Positions 50,701 through 61,991 of a DNA stretch of 64,000 bases are shown piece by piece; position 1 is the first letter of the stretch; each line of letters starts with the position of its first letter. The stretch is from Colias croceus (taxonomy: Eukaryota; Arthropoda; Insecta; Lepidoptera; Pieridae), in assembly GCF_905220415.1 (NCBI RefSeq), contig NC_059548.1:5024501-5088500 (forward strand). The letters run 5' to 3'. The notes under the pieces are model-generated. The model saw nothing but the letters and a program-made list of their open reading frames with translations. It did no database searches and was not told the origin of the DNA. Both the position numbers and the translations under genes were made by a program.

Positions 50701-53700
50701 AAAGCCTAATTAATGATGTATCAAGCCAACTTCCTTTCGATATGTCTGACGTCAGTGATTGATTCGGGGTGATCGAACTTATTATGTTCGGAGAAATTAT
50801 TTTTAAATCCTAAATACTTAATGTATTTAAAACTAGCCGAGATACTTAAGGTATTAATAAAGATGGGCATCTAGTTCTAGCAGCTTTTTCCCGTTTTCTT
50901 TTCATGAGAACCTTTCTTGTGCCTTATCAAAAACGTTAAAAAATTGCCGAATTGATCGAGCCGATCTCGTGTTTTTTCGCTTCACATTAGGCGATTCAGT
51001 GTTTTTATTTAAACTACTCGCATATCTTTATTTAGCTTCTTATTATTTGGTTACTACTAGGAAATCCCGGAGTACAGTGGAGACTAAAAACACACATAAT
51101 ATGTTCTCTAAAAGGGACAATGCTGAATGCATACATGATACACGAAGCATCTACGTATGTTCTTTTGGGAGGTACTGGATTACCCTTTTTAATGCTTGAA
51201 AAGTATAACCAACAACTAAACAAACGGCAGTTATGTAGAGTAATAGTATAATAAGTTCAGTAATAATTCATGAGGTTTCATATTATATTCATTCACCTAA
51301 TAAATTAAAATAGGTATTTCCCTAGTTTAGTAAAGTTCCTTAGTTTTACAAATATGTTGTATATAATTTAAACATTGAATATTCACGAAACTATACTCAG
51401 ATCAACATCCATTGAATTTGAACTGAAATGAACAAAAAGCACTAGCTGAACTTATAAATGAAGTCGATTTGAGCAAATAAGGTCGCATTCATTGTTTACT
51501 GTTTCCCGCCAGAACAGTTAAAAAGCGTGTCATAAAAAGTTGATAACACTATTAAATTGTACAGTAAAATTGTGGTAAAATTAATCAATTGTATTTCCAA
51601 ACCAGTTCTTCAACATAATATCAGAAAATATACAATTATTTAACATGGTTTTGTAAGATAGTCTATGGTTATAATCTACTTGATCAGTCCAGCTTCTAAT
51701 CCGGTCTTCAATATCTCAATACAGTTCTCAATTAATCAGTCAATACGTCACGTAACGACCTTTTAAAACAATCCCATTGGGATCTGTTATCGCTTAATTA
51801 ATAATGTATAAAGCAACATTGCACCCCACGACGATGCTCCGTCATTGATTAATTCTCTAGGGAGAAGATTGCATTAATCGCTCTGAAGGGCTTTAGGCAT
51901 TTCACGTTACTAATTGCTGGCCGTCAATACAGCTGGGGATATTCTATTCCGAGAGCTAAATATGGAAACACGTCAATTTGAGACGACTAAAACGCTGTAA
52001 ACATTTTCCAGTCAATATTGTCTGTATGAGGTTAGGCAGAATGAGGCACCAATTTAATGAACAGTTTTGGTATAACGATCAAAGTGATTAAGGTTTTGGC
52101 GTTTTGGTAATGTGCTGAATATTCTGGCAAGATGTAAAGAAATAAGGTACTGAGGTTAAATATGTCATATTATTTCGTCACAACATAAATTGCGGTAAAT
52201 TTCTATTTCGTCCACAGCGACGCGCCCCAAAAACAAAAAAGGAGGTAATAATATATTCATATGTTTTTAATTTTGTGTATGAACCGATTAGAAAAACTAT
52301 AGCTCGAAAGAATATACTTCGGAGGTGGTTCCATAATCATAAGGTCAGGAACTGATGAAGTTATTTCAAGGAAATCAAGGGAAATCACAATTTACAGTGA
52401 AAACGTATGAAATGTGCTACACTTACCTACCCAAAAACTTCATCACAAATTTGCATTGTGTTGAGATGACAAGAACTCTCAATCTTTTCCTATATGTTTT
52501 CTAATTTTCTAGCCATATGTAAACCTAAGAGCCTGATTCAGGATACCGAAGCGTCATGTAGCAAAGGATCTCTAGGCACCTCAATTTGAGATTGCGAAAT
52601 ACATGCCTCGCGATGTCAATCGCCTAAGTGTGGAAACGGTGTCGAGTAGAGTGCTCTCGGGATGTCGGCCCGATGGCGACATGTTTTCTGTCAGCACTTA
52701 ATGATCATGGATATTTCTTTGTGAGCTTTTGGATTACAGCCTTTTGAACGTTTAGGAGGATTGTACACGATGCTCATTATACTACAAACAATGGAATGTC
52801 TAGAAGTTAATCGTATCAGATTGAAAAATGTCTAATACACCTAGTTAAGCTTAATCGTAGATTGTTACATTAATATAATAATTATAAGTCGACAATTAAA
52901 TACGAATCACAAAACGTTAGATGCTGTTTTCTTTTTTCTTAATAGTCAGCCTAATTACAACATGACTAAGGTTTAGGTTAATTAATATACTTTATACATA
53001 ATGTGTTTGGCTTTGGGCTAGACAGATTTGTGTTATCTAACATCATTAGTAGCTGTATAGTGTATAGCCTTGACCAACTTATCAATATTAAATCTATTGA
53101 ATATAATCATAATGCTACATGAACTACGAAAAATAGGCACAGCGAAAATTCCCATACATTTCTCGTCATCTGATATTCTATTATTTGACTAAATCCTGAA
53201 AACTATCAGCTTGTCAGAACCTAGTATTTATCATCACTGTTTGAACTAGGCTTTGTTCAAATAGTGAATTATAGCCCGATTTGAGCAGTGCAATTGGCAC
53301 GGGTATAACGTTCTGAATTGATTTCAGACCAGCTGTTTTTCCAATAAAATTTTAATAACTTAGGCTTTCAATTCTCAAATTTATTATCCTTTTAAACTGT
53401 TATTGTCAGAGAACTATTAGCATTTTAATATTCAACTGCCTGTAGTCATGAGATTTTTACTGAAGCTTCTTGAATATTAAATTACGGAATTGTCCAATTT
53501 TTTATAAGATTTAATAGTCGGAACCATTGAGGTAGATTTTCTTTAGAACGAGTTGTTTTTATTGAATTTGAAAACGCTGATATATCATATAAAAGATGGA
53601 GGATATCTAATGTCCTCGCTCATAAGCAGTGTATTCAGCAGAAGGGCTATCCGTTATCACACAGGTAATGAAAGAAAAGATTAGCCCTTTTGAATAGATG

Positions 53701-53980
53701 GTAGATGTGGGTAAGGGTCTGCGAACAATATTCTAATTACAGACCTACCTTATATGAAACATGACCTGAGATAAATTAGGTAAACGGTTTTATGGAGACA
53801 TTGCTACAATGGGCTTAATTTGCGCGAATACCTTTTTATGAATGGGACATTTAGCAATAATCATAACCTTTATACATTTTGAAGGAGATTATATAATAAA
53901 AAAATTATAAAAACTTTTCAAATATGAATGTAAAATAGAAACTAATTAAGTAATCTGTAAGAATAACATAATTTATATTT
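47800..53980. other. Intronic sequence without recognised genes
   Basis: AT-rich. GC-balanced blocks at 50060-50200, 51830-52030 and 52535-52690 have no ORF or repeat signature. Open frames 49419-49694 and 50969-51223 have no domain. Confidence 0.35.
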
Positions 53981-53985
53981 GATAC

Positions 53986-54310
53986 TAGCTTCCGCCCGCG
54001 ACTCCGTCCGCGCGGAAAAATTAAGAAAAATTAAGATTTATTTTTTTCTACGTATCTTTCCGGGATAAAAAATATCCTATTTTATGCCCAGGATAATAAG
54101 GTATAATTATACCAAGTTTCATCGAAATCAAACAGTTAGTTTTCACGTGATGCCTGAACATACAGACAGACAGACAGACAGACAGACAAAACATTTTTTA
54201 ATCACATATTTGGGCTTGGTATCGATCCAGTAACACCCCCTGGTATTTATTTTTTCAATATTTTCAATGTACAGAATTGACCCTTCTACAGATTTATTAT
54301 ATGTATAGAT
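53986..54310 (+). mobile_element. LINE-like repeat tail, long copy
   Basis: Starts 'actagcttccgcccgcgact', then 'ccgtccgcgcggaaaaatta', 'tttccgggataaaaaatatc', 'ccaagtttcatcgaaatcaa' and (CAGA)n at about 54156-54187. The most complete member of the family in the window. It lies about 1.7 kb from the M1 exon. Confidence 0.8.
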
Positions 54311-54319
54311 TTAGTTTTA

Positions 54320-55980
54320 AAGAATTTAAATACAATATTAATGAGAACATCCTAAATTTCTCATAATTTGTATCGATAAAATTGTGAACATGAAGTAGTA
54401 CCTATGCATATTTAACTATATGAAAATGTTAGCGCTAAAATCTCACGAGATTATAAATGGTAAAGATAAAAAGCAAGATATACATAACGTGGAACAAAAT
54501 TAGCCCTTACACGGCTCTTTGAGGTTTTGATGCTAACTCACTAAGAGGTCCTCAGTAACGGACCCTCGTGGCCTGACGTAAGACAAACTCTTCAAAGTCA
54601 CTGCTTTATTCAATTTAAATAACTTTCAGCGCTATGAATGTTTAAAGCTAAACATTAAATGATGATGGATTTGAATATTAATTCTCCAAACATTTTATCC
54701 AAAATTAAAATTTCTTAATTTAGACGCAAGCAAGGCTTATTGAATCAACGTTTAATAGAAATGAATAAAGCTCATAATATTCTAATTATGATATTTGTAA
54801 AGTTCTGTAAATAATATAATTTAAGTTCGAAACTGAGGCTTTGAAATTCTTTAGCAGGAATCTATTATATAAACGAACTTCTGTTACTACGTATACTATA
54901 ACTTACTTCAATACAACTGTATAAAAAACGAAATATTATAATCAGCTATTGAATGTTATTTCCCTGCTCACGAGGGATTCTTCAGACCCTTAATCACGGA
55001 GTTTATCCGTCCTAAAATATTTTGACAATGTCCCTTTTTGTGTATCATTACGAGTGATTGGGGAATAAGAAGGCTTTCAAAGATTTCCATCTTTGATATT
55101 GGGTATATTTTAAACAGAGGTGTAGCATTTCAAATGAAATTGGAATAATTAAATGATGAATAACGGATGCTCAGAATCATGGAGATATTTTATATTCTTT
55201 TTCAATGATTGGTAAAGCAACAAAAGATTACATTAGATATGTTATTTGTATTAATACTTGCAGTTAAAGTGTACAATATTAATAAACAGTAAGGCTAATA
55301 CATAATACATAACACATTATCGAATATTTTTTAATCAAATTGGGAACTTGCTCTTCTCATAAGCAGTGAATAATAAATAAAGAAAATATACTTTAATAAA
55401 GAAAACAAACAATTTTTTAGCTATAAAGGTAACCTACAAAGAATGTATTGAACCGAAATATCAATAGCCGTTTATAAGGATGGATTTATGAAGCCATCGG
55501 CTGTTACCTGATTTATTTGTTTCAAGCATTTGCGAACATTAAAGGGTGCGTGATTGATGAAGACGGTTGGAGTAGAATTTGGCTTGCTCGTCGATACATA
55601 ACAGCCTCGTTTTGGGATAACCTTGTTATATTACAAGCCAAGAAAATTATAGTGTTTTTAGAATATCATATAATTATCATTTACCTGTTTTATCCTTAGT
55701 TTAGGTATCTATTTAAAAAGTTTGAATTTAGTTATTTTGAAACAGCAATTTTTACTAGACTTCTAAAATCGTTACCAATACTTCCGTAATTCAAATTCCA
55801 AACCTTATTGTCTGTGTCTACATATTGTGATGAACTTTATACGGAACTATTTAAACGAATCAAGTAGGTAATATTAAATTCTATACACAACACACTATAA
55901 TTCATTGCTGAATGGAAAAGTTACGTTTAATAAAAGTGAGCCTATATCGCAAAAATATAACTCAGTTACGTAATAGAGCT
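54320..55980. other. Intronic flank of the M1 exon
   Basis: No gene or bounded repeat recognised. 54490-54610 is GC-balanced and non-repetitive. An open frame at 55517-55699 (plus) has no support. Confidence 0.35.
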
Positions 55981-55991
55981 TTAGTCCTTAC

Positions 55992-56104
55992 CTCATTCCC
56001 AAGCTCCCAGTGTTTGTTGGAAGCGACGTAAATAACGATTACCGAGGCAAAGCTAACATAACATGAAACTATGACGCGGTAGAATTCAGGTCTATGAGGT
56101 AATC
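55992..56104 (-). CDS. K2P potassium channel, M1 exon
   Basis: 113-nt exon on the minus strand with acceptor GTTTACAG and donor GAG|GTAAGG. Only one of its three frames is open, giving 37 codons after two leading bases: a basic start (LPHRPEFYR), one hydrophobic helix (VIVSCYVSFASVIVIYVAS, residues 37-55) and an extracellular end WELGNE. Placement just before the P1 exon, single-helix content and the E-x-x-x-E spacing (E60, E64) fit the first membrane segment of K2P channels. The trailing edge is phase 0, which joins in frame only to the alternative acceptor base 5388. If correct, the following intron is about 50.6 kb. The leading phase fits the candidate exon at 56835. Confidence 0.78.
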
Positions 56105-56834
56105 CTGTAAACACGACACGCTCGTTTATCATGTTCTCGAACGTTCTATAACTCCATAACAGGTGAATCTCACAATGATATTTTAATACTCATCTAATTT
56201 CGGGTCTAAAGGACCGTGATACAGCTAAATCGTTTAGTTTGTTCAGTGGAGGGTAATGTTGTGATAAATTACGCATAACATTGGATCATAGCTGGAATAA
56301 GTCAATGAAACTAAACAGCTATTTCACGTCAAATTTTGAATTCATAATATTAATTAACCTGGCCTAAAAATAATAATATGAAACAAGAACAACTTAATTA
56401 GGTAGTAGGTAATAAAGGGTTTATTAAAAAATCTGTACCACTCCAAACAACGTTAAAAACGGTACAGTTGGAAAAGAGTTGATTGAAAAAATTTTAATTT
56501 GGGAAACACAGAAAGAACATTTTTCGCGAGGTTTTGACGGAACAAATCAACGAATGACGAGTCTTTGCTACGTTAGAAACGTGAACTCTTTTATCGTAAA
56601 ATCTGTAGGTATAGGCAGTAGCGCTTAACCATAGTATCAGTAGTAGAAATTGCTACGGGCTCTTAGTAAAATGGAGTCATATTTAACTGGTCTCAACGTC
56701 TTTACCTGATCGTTATTTCTTTTCACTGTTGCTTGCGGTTGAAGTACAACATATAAGCTGTTAATATTATTTGCTAAATGAAACAATAACAACAACATCT
56801 ACTTAACCATTTCCTTGTATATTTTTCTACTCAC
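56105..56834 (-). other. First intron of the K2P gene (730 bp)
   Basis: Between the candidate first coding exon (donor GTGAGT at 56834) and the M1 exon. No other feature seen. Confidence 0.45.
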
Positions 56835-56913
56835 TTATTCTTCTAGCCACATACTCAAACACGAATACAGGACATGTACGATACCCAAGTGATTCGAACC
56901 TTTCATTACGCAT
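56835..56913 (-). CDS. Candidate first coding exon of the K2P channel
   Basis: The minus-strand frame begins at the only in-frame ATG (56913) and runs 26 codons to a strong donor ATAA|GTGAGT. The single leftover base plus two bases from the M1 exon complete Arg, so the phase fits. The product (MRNERFESLGYRTCPVFVFE, then YVARRI) would be a short cytoplasmic N-terminus of about 35 residues before M1, usual for the family. The frame stays open upstream to about 57111 without another Met, so the exon may extend as 5'UTR. The sequence is unusually CpG-rich, and I do not recognise the N-terminus; part could instead derive from a repeat (a GGTTCGAATC B-box-like word lies at 56899-56890). The start codon context is weak. 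Confidence 0.45.
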
Positions 56914-57120
56914 AAAAGGTATACCGTACGTGTAGGTCTCAATCTCAAGAGTAGTTGTCGTACGGAATCCAAACACTCGAGCCGAGGTTATGTTAAGAGA
57001 GTGTAAATGAAAACTGGCGTCGTACAACGTGGATTTCGTGGTATACACAGAGTAATAGAGCGTGAACACGCGTCGTTTTATCCGGACAGAAAATTTCGAT
57101 AGTGTATGTCACTGTCTTTA
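56914..57120 (-). promoter_or_regulatory. Possible 5'UTR/promoter-proximal region
   Basis: CpG-rich block continuing the open frame of the candidate first exon, with a sharp drop to AT-rich sequence above 57120. If 56913 is the start codon, the transcription start should lie near here. No TATA box or initiator is convincing. Confidence 0.25.
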
Positions 57121-57341
57121 AAAAGAGTTTAAAAATTACATACTCTTCTTTTAAAGATGCCTCTTACTACTTCGATTTAGTATTTAAGTATGAAAAGTTT
57201 AACACTTAGTAAAAAGTTTGAGATTGCTTATTTATCTAAATCTTTAGCTTGTAGGTAAAAGCTAATTTTATTTATGAAAATAGTTCATTCAGATAGAGTA
57301 ATAATAATAAAAAAATAATACTATGTACTCTTTACATTTTT

Positions 57342-57514
57342 AAAGTGAAACTTTTATTACATCGCCTCAAACTTTTTGGTCTGTGTAGCGCATGTCGCGT
57401 GTATCGCGGCAACCGAGTAGGTATTACCTACTCGGCACGCGACATGCGCTACACAAAGCAGTGTTCCGAACCGTTCGAACAATTTCATTTTACCGGGGTT
57501 TCATAAAACCACAC
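57342..57514 (+). mobile_element. 173-bp hairpin element, copy 1
   Basis: Begins AAAGTGAAACTTTTATTACA and ends in a small hairpin GTTTCATAAAAC followed by CACAC. The centre is a perfect 19-bp inverted repeat, GTGTAGCGCATGTCGCGTG (57383-57401) and its complement (57436-57454), whose apex is CCGAGTAGGTA-TTACCTACTCGG. Copy 2 at 59156-59328 is about 93% identical in the same orientation. Outer ends 'aaagtgaaac' and 'atttcatttt' are weak inverted repeats. No ORF. Probably a MITE or foldback. Confidence 0.85.
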
Positions 57515-57536
57515 CCTTGGATATGTCGCCATGACC

Positions 57537-58560
57537 TCACCTTCACCGAGTAGGCCGAGTAGGTAGACCATACCTATTACCGAGTAGACCAAGTAGACTG
57601 CACCTTCGAGTAGACCAAACCTATTACCGAGTAGACGAAGTAGACCGCTCCTTCGAGTAAACCAAACCTATTACCGAGTAGACCAATTAGACCGCACCTT
57701 CGAGTAGACCATACCTATTACCGAGTAGACCAAGTAGACCGCACCTTCGAGTAGACCAAACCTATTACCGAGTAGACCAAGTAGACCGCACCTTCACCGA
57801 TTAGTCCAAGTAGACCATACCTATTACCGAGTCGACCAAGTAGACCACACCTTCGAGTAGACTAATCCTATTACCGAGTAGACCAAGTAGACCAATCCTA
57901 TTATCGAATAGACCAAGTAGACCACATCAATTTCCGAGTAGACCAAGTAGACTGCACCTTCACAGAGAAGACCAAGTAGACCGCACCTTCACCGAGTAGA
58001 CCAAGTAGACCGTACCTTCACCGAGTAGACCAAGTAGACCACACCAATTTCCGAGTAGACTACATCAATTTCCGAGTAGACCAAGTAGACCGCACCTTCG
58101 AGTAGGCCAAACCTATTACCGAGTAGACCAAGTAGACCGCACTTTCACCGATTAGTCCAAGTAGACCAATCCTATTATCGAATAGACCAAGTAGACCACA
58201 TCAATTTCCGAGTAGACCAAGTAGACCGCACCTTCACCGAGTAGACCAAGTATACCACACCAATAGACCACATCAATTTCCGAGTAGACCAAGTAGACCG
58301 CACCTTCACCGAGTAGACCAAGTATACCACACCAAATTCCGAGTAGACCAAGTATACCACACCAAATTCCGAGTAGAACAAGTAGACCGCACCTTCACAG
58401 AGAAGACCAAGTAGACCACACCAATTTCCGAGTAGTCTACATCAATTTCCGAGTAGACCAAGTAGACCGCACATTCGAGTAGACCAAACCTATTACCGAG
58501 TAGACCAAGTAGACCGTACATTCGAGGAGACCAAACCTATTACCGAGTAGACCAATTAGA
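57537..58560 (+). repeat. Minisatellite, GTAGACC core, about 1 kb
   Basis: Uninterrupted array of 'ccgagtagaccaagtagacc' modules separated by variants 'gcaccttcgagtagaccaaa', 'cctattaccgagtagacc', 'acaccaatttccgagtagac' and 'ttcacagagaagaccaag'. The basic unit is 9-10 bp (GTAGACCAA); higher-order units of about 45-60 bp recur irregularly, showing repeated unequal exchange. The minus-strand open frames at 58381-58175 and 58521-58306 are read-through of the array, not proteins. Confidence 0.95.
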
Positions 58561-58573
58561 CGATGATAATGAC

Positions 58574-58622
58574 ATGGTCTGTGTAGCGCATGTCGCGTGA
58601 CGTACGATAATTATTATCGTAC
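58574..58622 (+). repeat. Half copy of the hairpin element
   Basis: 'ggtctgtgtagcgcatgtcg' then 'cgtg' repeats the left arm of the 173-bp element but stops before the apex and runs into another palindrome, GTACGATAA-tta-TTATCGTAC (58601-58621). Confidence 0.85.
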
Positions 58623-59155
58623 AAATACGATGATAATGAGATGATATGATAATTTCTATCATGCAAAATTCGTGAATTTATATTATGTCACCTATTATGA
58701 AATTTTGACGTGTTTCATATCGAACTTTCATGGGAACAGTGAAATTATAATATTAATCTGTGATTAATATGTTCCTAATAAAGCTGTAACGGAACGTAAC
58801 CATTTGACATGCTATGTTGTTCATACTTGTATGATAATTTTTAATGTTAACATTCACAGTACAACTGTGTTTAAAATGTACTGAAATAGCTAAACCCATA
58901 ATTTTTAAAAATCTGTTTATATGTTGGGTATAGAATATTACTCATTTGTGAAAGTGCTCCACGCTATATTATTTGTGTTTAATTTTTGTCAGTGTTTTAT
59001 GTAAATGTTGTTATTTATTACAGTGAAACTTTTATTTGCTTTTGGTAAATGACGACACAGCTAGTGAGTCCAAAAAACTGATCAACGAGGAAAAAAGCAA
59101 AGAATAGTGCAAAAAAATGAATGACGATGAATTAAATTTAAGCCATAAAAAACAG

Positions 59156-59328
59156 AAAGTGAAACTTTTATTACATCGTCTCAAACTTTTTGGTCTGTGT
59201 AGCGCATGTCGCGTGTATCGCGGCTGCCGAGTAGGTATACCTACTCAGCACGCGACATGCGCTACACAAAGCAGTGTTTGGAACCGTTCGAACAGTTTCA
59301 CTTTTACCGTGGTTTCATAAAACCACAC
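59156..59328 (+). mobile_element. 173-bp hairpin element, copy 2
   Basis: Direct-orientation partner of 57342-57514. Central arms GTGTAGCGCATGTCGCGTG and complement, with apex CCGAGTAGGTATACCTACTC. Here the outer inverted repeat is clearer (AAAGTGAAACT at the start, AGTTTCACTTTT near 59294-59305), followed by the same GTGGTTTCATAAAACCAC hairpin. Open frames at 59117-59415 are incidental. Confidence 0.85.
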
Positions 59329-59329
59329 A

Positions 59330-61815
59330 ACATTTTTTTATTTAGTAATAGATTTATAGTTTGGGTATATACTCTATTATTACTTCTTGCAATTCATCCT
59401 TTTCAACATTTCTAAAAGTTTGTTAGGAATTTGACACAGAAATAGATTTTAGGATTAGAACATAGACAATTTTTTATCCTATCCTAACAAAAAATCTGCG
59501 GGCTAAAGCTCTAGAATTAATCCAAAAAATAAAATTGGTTGTATCTAACGTATCACTACTCTGTATCGAGTGCCCCATAACATTTACTCTGCTGGATTAC
59601 ATTTCGTAGGACGCGTTAAAGCTACGCAATTAGTTTAGCTGCTAATTAGGTGAGATAGCACAGATTACCATAACTTCGGTAGCGTGAGGGTTACGTGATG
59701 CGGTTTCATTCGACGTCTATTCACTGCCGTGGATTAGTTTGTCAAGTTGTCAACTAACTTGGCTGTGATTTACTTCGATTTCTAATTCATGAATGTGTCT
59801 ATTCTTAGGATATAATTTGTATCAACACAAGTGAAATAAAAAAAATGACTGCGTGCTAATGTTAAGACAACGAACGAACGTACGTAACGTTGTCACACTA
59901 GACACATAATTGACCTAAGTATACTGTTTTAACGTGGAAAAGATACAAACTATTTGTCAGTATTATTCGTTGATCATAATAGCGTAACAAAATAATTAGG
60001 CAGCACCGAGCTAAAACGTTTTCAATCAACAAACCATGACAGATGTTTGTGAATGCCTCCATCTATCAAACGCTCAAGACACTTGAATACTGAAGGGTAT
60101 CTGCCGTTTGTAAAGTTTACGAAAACTCAACAAAATACAGGAAAATTAAATAAAATCATCAATTTATTTGGTGTTTGTTAATGCTAAACAAAATTTTAAC
60201 ATCAGCTGTTGTTTCTAATGTGTCTTATAGGTATCGAGAGAAGTCAGAGTTCAGGCTGAAAAAAGCACGGTCTATATTATGTAAGTACTTAAGTATGTAA
60301 TCTGTTTACAGGAAAAATGCTTGATTTGCAATGATCAGGACAAGTTTAATATAGCGTTGAAATATTAGATCAATGAGAAATAAATAAATAGGTGGAAAAA
60401 TTTAAGCGTTTTCAACATAACAAAGACTGTCAAAAAAGCTATCCTACTCTACGTAATTGGAGATCACAAAAAAAAACATTAAGATAAAGAAAATCTAAAT
60501 GAATATTTTAGTATTTTTACACGGCAAGGTCGAGTCAAGGTTGGTGTATAAGACACAAGGTCCAACAAGGGCCATACACTATGCTGAGTGCTCTCAGTAC
60601 CGACGTGTGACGAATTTGTGCTCTTGATAAACTCTTGGGCTTTTTCTGGAATGTATTTATGTGTACATAATATAGAAAATAAATAAAAAGGTAAATAAGA
60701 ATGTGAAGGTAACTAAGTGACGTTTTTACTTTAGAACTATATTTATACGTGAAGGCGTCATAAAACGGTTATAAGAAACCAGAATAGAGTGTAAATTCAA
60801 TTGTTTATTCAAATTCCATTCAATTTGCTTAGAACTTATAAAAGTTTTGTATAGGAACTAGATAATTGATACTCAAACAATAAGTAACTTGTATTTTGTA
60901 TGTAACATCGCTGTTTCTCTGATTTCAAAACATATCAGTTCCTTACAAATATTAAGTTTACAGATTAATTGAAATTTTGTTGTAACATTCGAATCTTTGA
61001 GTTATCAATAGAATATTCATAATAGCAAAAACGAAAAACCACAGCAGTAATTCCTATAACCTATGTAATGAAAAATCCTAGGTCAAATCTGAAATATCGC
61101 CTTTGTTTACAATGGTCGATGAACTGAATAAAGAGGCTGGGCATTGAGCGATAGCCTAGCCTTCGTTGCAATTCTTCTAGAAATACTGGAGACTGGATTG
61201 CTAAAAATTATAAGTATGGGCATTGGGCATTGTAATTTCCAAACTAAAACGAAAATAAACATAAAATAATATGATCTCGGACGTTTATGGTAGATATAAT
61301 TAATAATAAATTACATGTGTTACATAATTTATCATACACCAACTAAGTAATTGAAACCCATTTAGTTATTAACAGATTTCAATTATTCGCTCATTAATCA
61401 TCTCATCAGAGTACATTTCACTAAGTGACCATACTGCTTTGACATAGCCATCAACTGGATATGGGCAGTTTAATCCAGTTATGGGCTGATAGCCACTTTA
61501 TGACAATGTATGGAACTATGAATTAGCAACAATGTTGGATTATGAGAGCAAATTGAGTGGTTCACATATATTATAACATGCTTGTACACTATAATCAGTA
61601 TAGAATTTATGTAAAAAATATACCATGTTGTTAGGGAGGAACTGACTTCGTTGAAAGTAATGATTTTTATGTAAATTTTTATACCTTTTAGCTCTAGGGT
61701 GTGCAAACAATATAATTATGTGTTAAGTAGGTACTTCTAATTCAAAACAATTGATTGTGTAGACAATTTAGATATTATAATAAAAAAAATGTGTGCGTGT
61801 ACTAGTGTACACACG
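59330..61815. other. Upstream flank, no gene recognised
   Basis: AT-rich with no bounded repeat or coding signal. 59560-59780 and 60000-60110 are GC-balanced and non-repetitive. Confidence 0.35.
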
Positions 61816-61818
61816 TAA

Positions 61819-61990
61819 GAAGTGAAACTTCTTTAAGTATGACCTTATTTTTCAAAAAATAATTTACTATATTAAGCAACTTTACAGAAATACGTCGAAT
61901 CACGCGTGGTAGGAATAAGAAAAAGATGGCGCGTAACGTAAAAATGTTACACTAAATTTTTTTCCAACCCCGATAAAGAAGTTTCACTTC
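61819..61990. mobile_element. MITE, 'GAAGTGAAACTTCTT' family, copy D
   Basis: 172 bp bounded by GAAGTGAAACTTCTTTAA and AAAGAAGTTTCACTTC. Preceded by a 'gtgtactagtgtacac' palindrome. The interior differs from copies A-C. No ORF. Confidence 0.72.
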
Positions 61991-61991
61991 A

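Larger units (their letters stand above)
5391..55991 (-). other. Giant intron of the K2P gene (about 50.6 kb)
   Basis: Lies between the donor of the M1 exon (GAG|GTAAGG at 55991) and the acceptor of the P1 exon. I find no other multi-exon gene in it on either strand. It is AT-rich and densely populated with fragments of mobile elements listed separately. The size depends on the M1 exon being part of this gene, which rests on phase, strand, hydrophobicity and the family E-x-x-x-E motif at the junction. It may hide alternative first exons or small RNA genes that I cannot recognise by eye. Confidence 0.72.

Noticed and set aside
58175..58521. Two minus-strand ORFs with repeated Tyr/Ser/Val motifs
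   Set aside because: They are translations of the minisatellite; repeats without stops give long frames by default.
57537..58560. CRISPR-like array
   Set aside because: Units are 9-10 bp and irregular, without unique spacers of constant length; the context is an animal genome. It is a minisatellite.
59206..59415. Plus ORFs over hairpin element copy 2
   Set aside because: They run through an inverted repeat and unrelated flank; the equivalent frame is not kept in copy 1.
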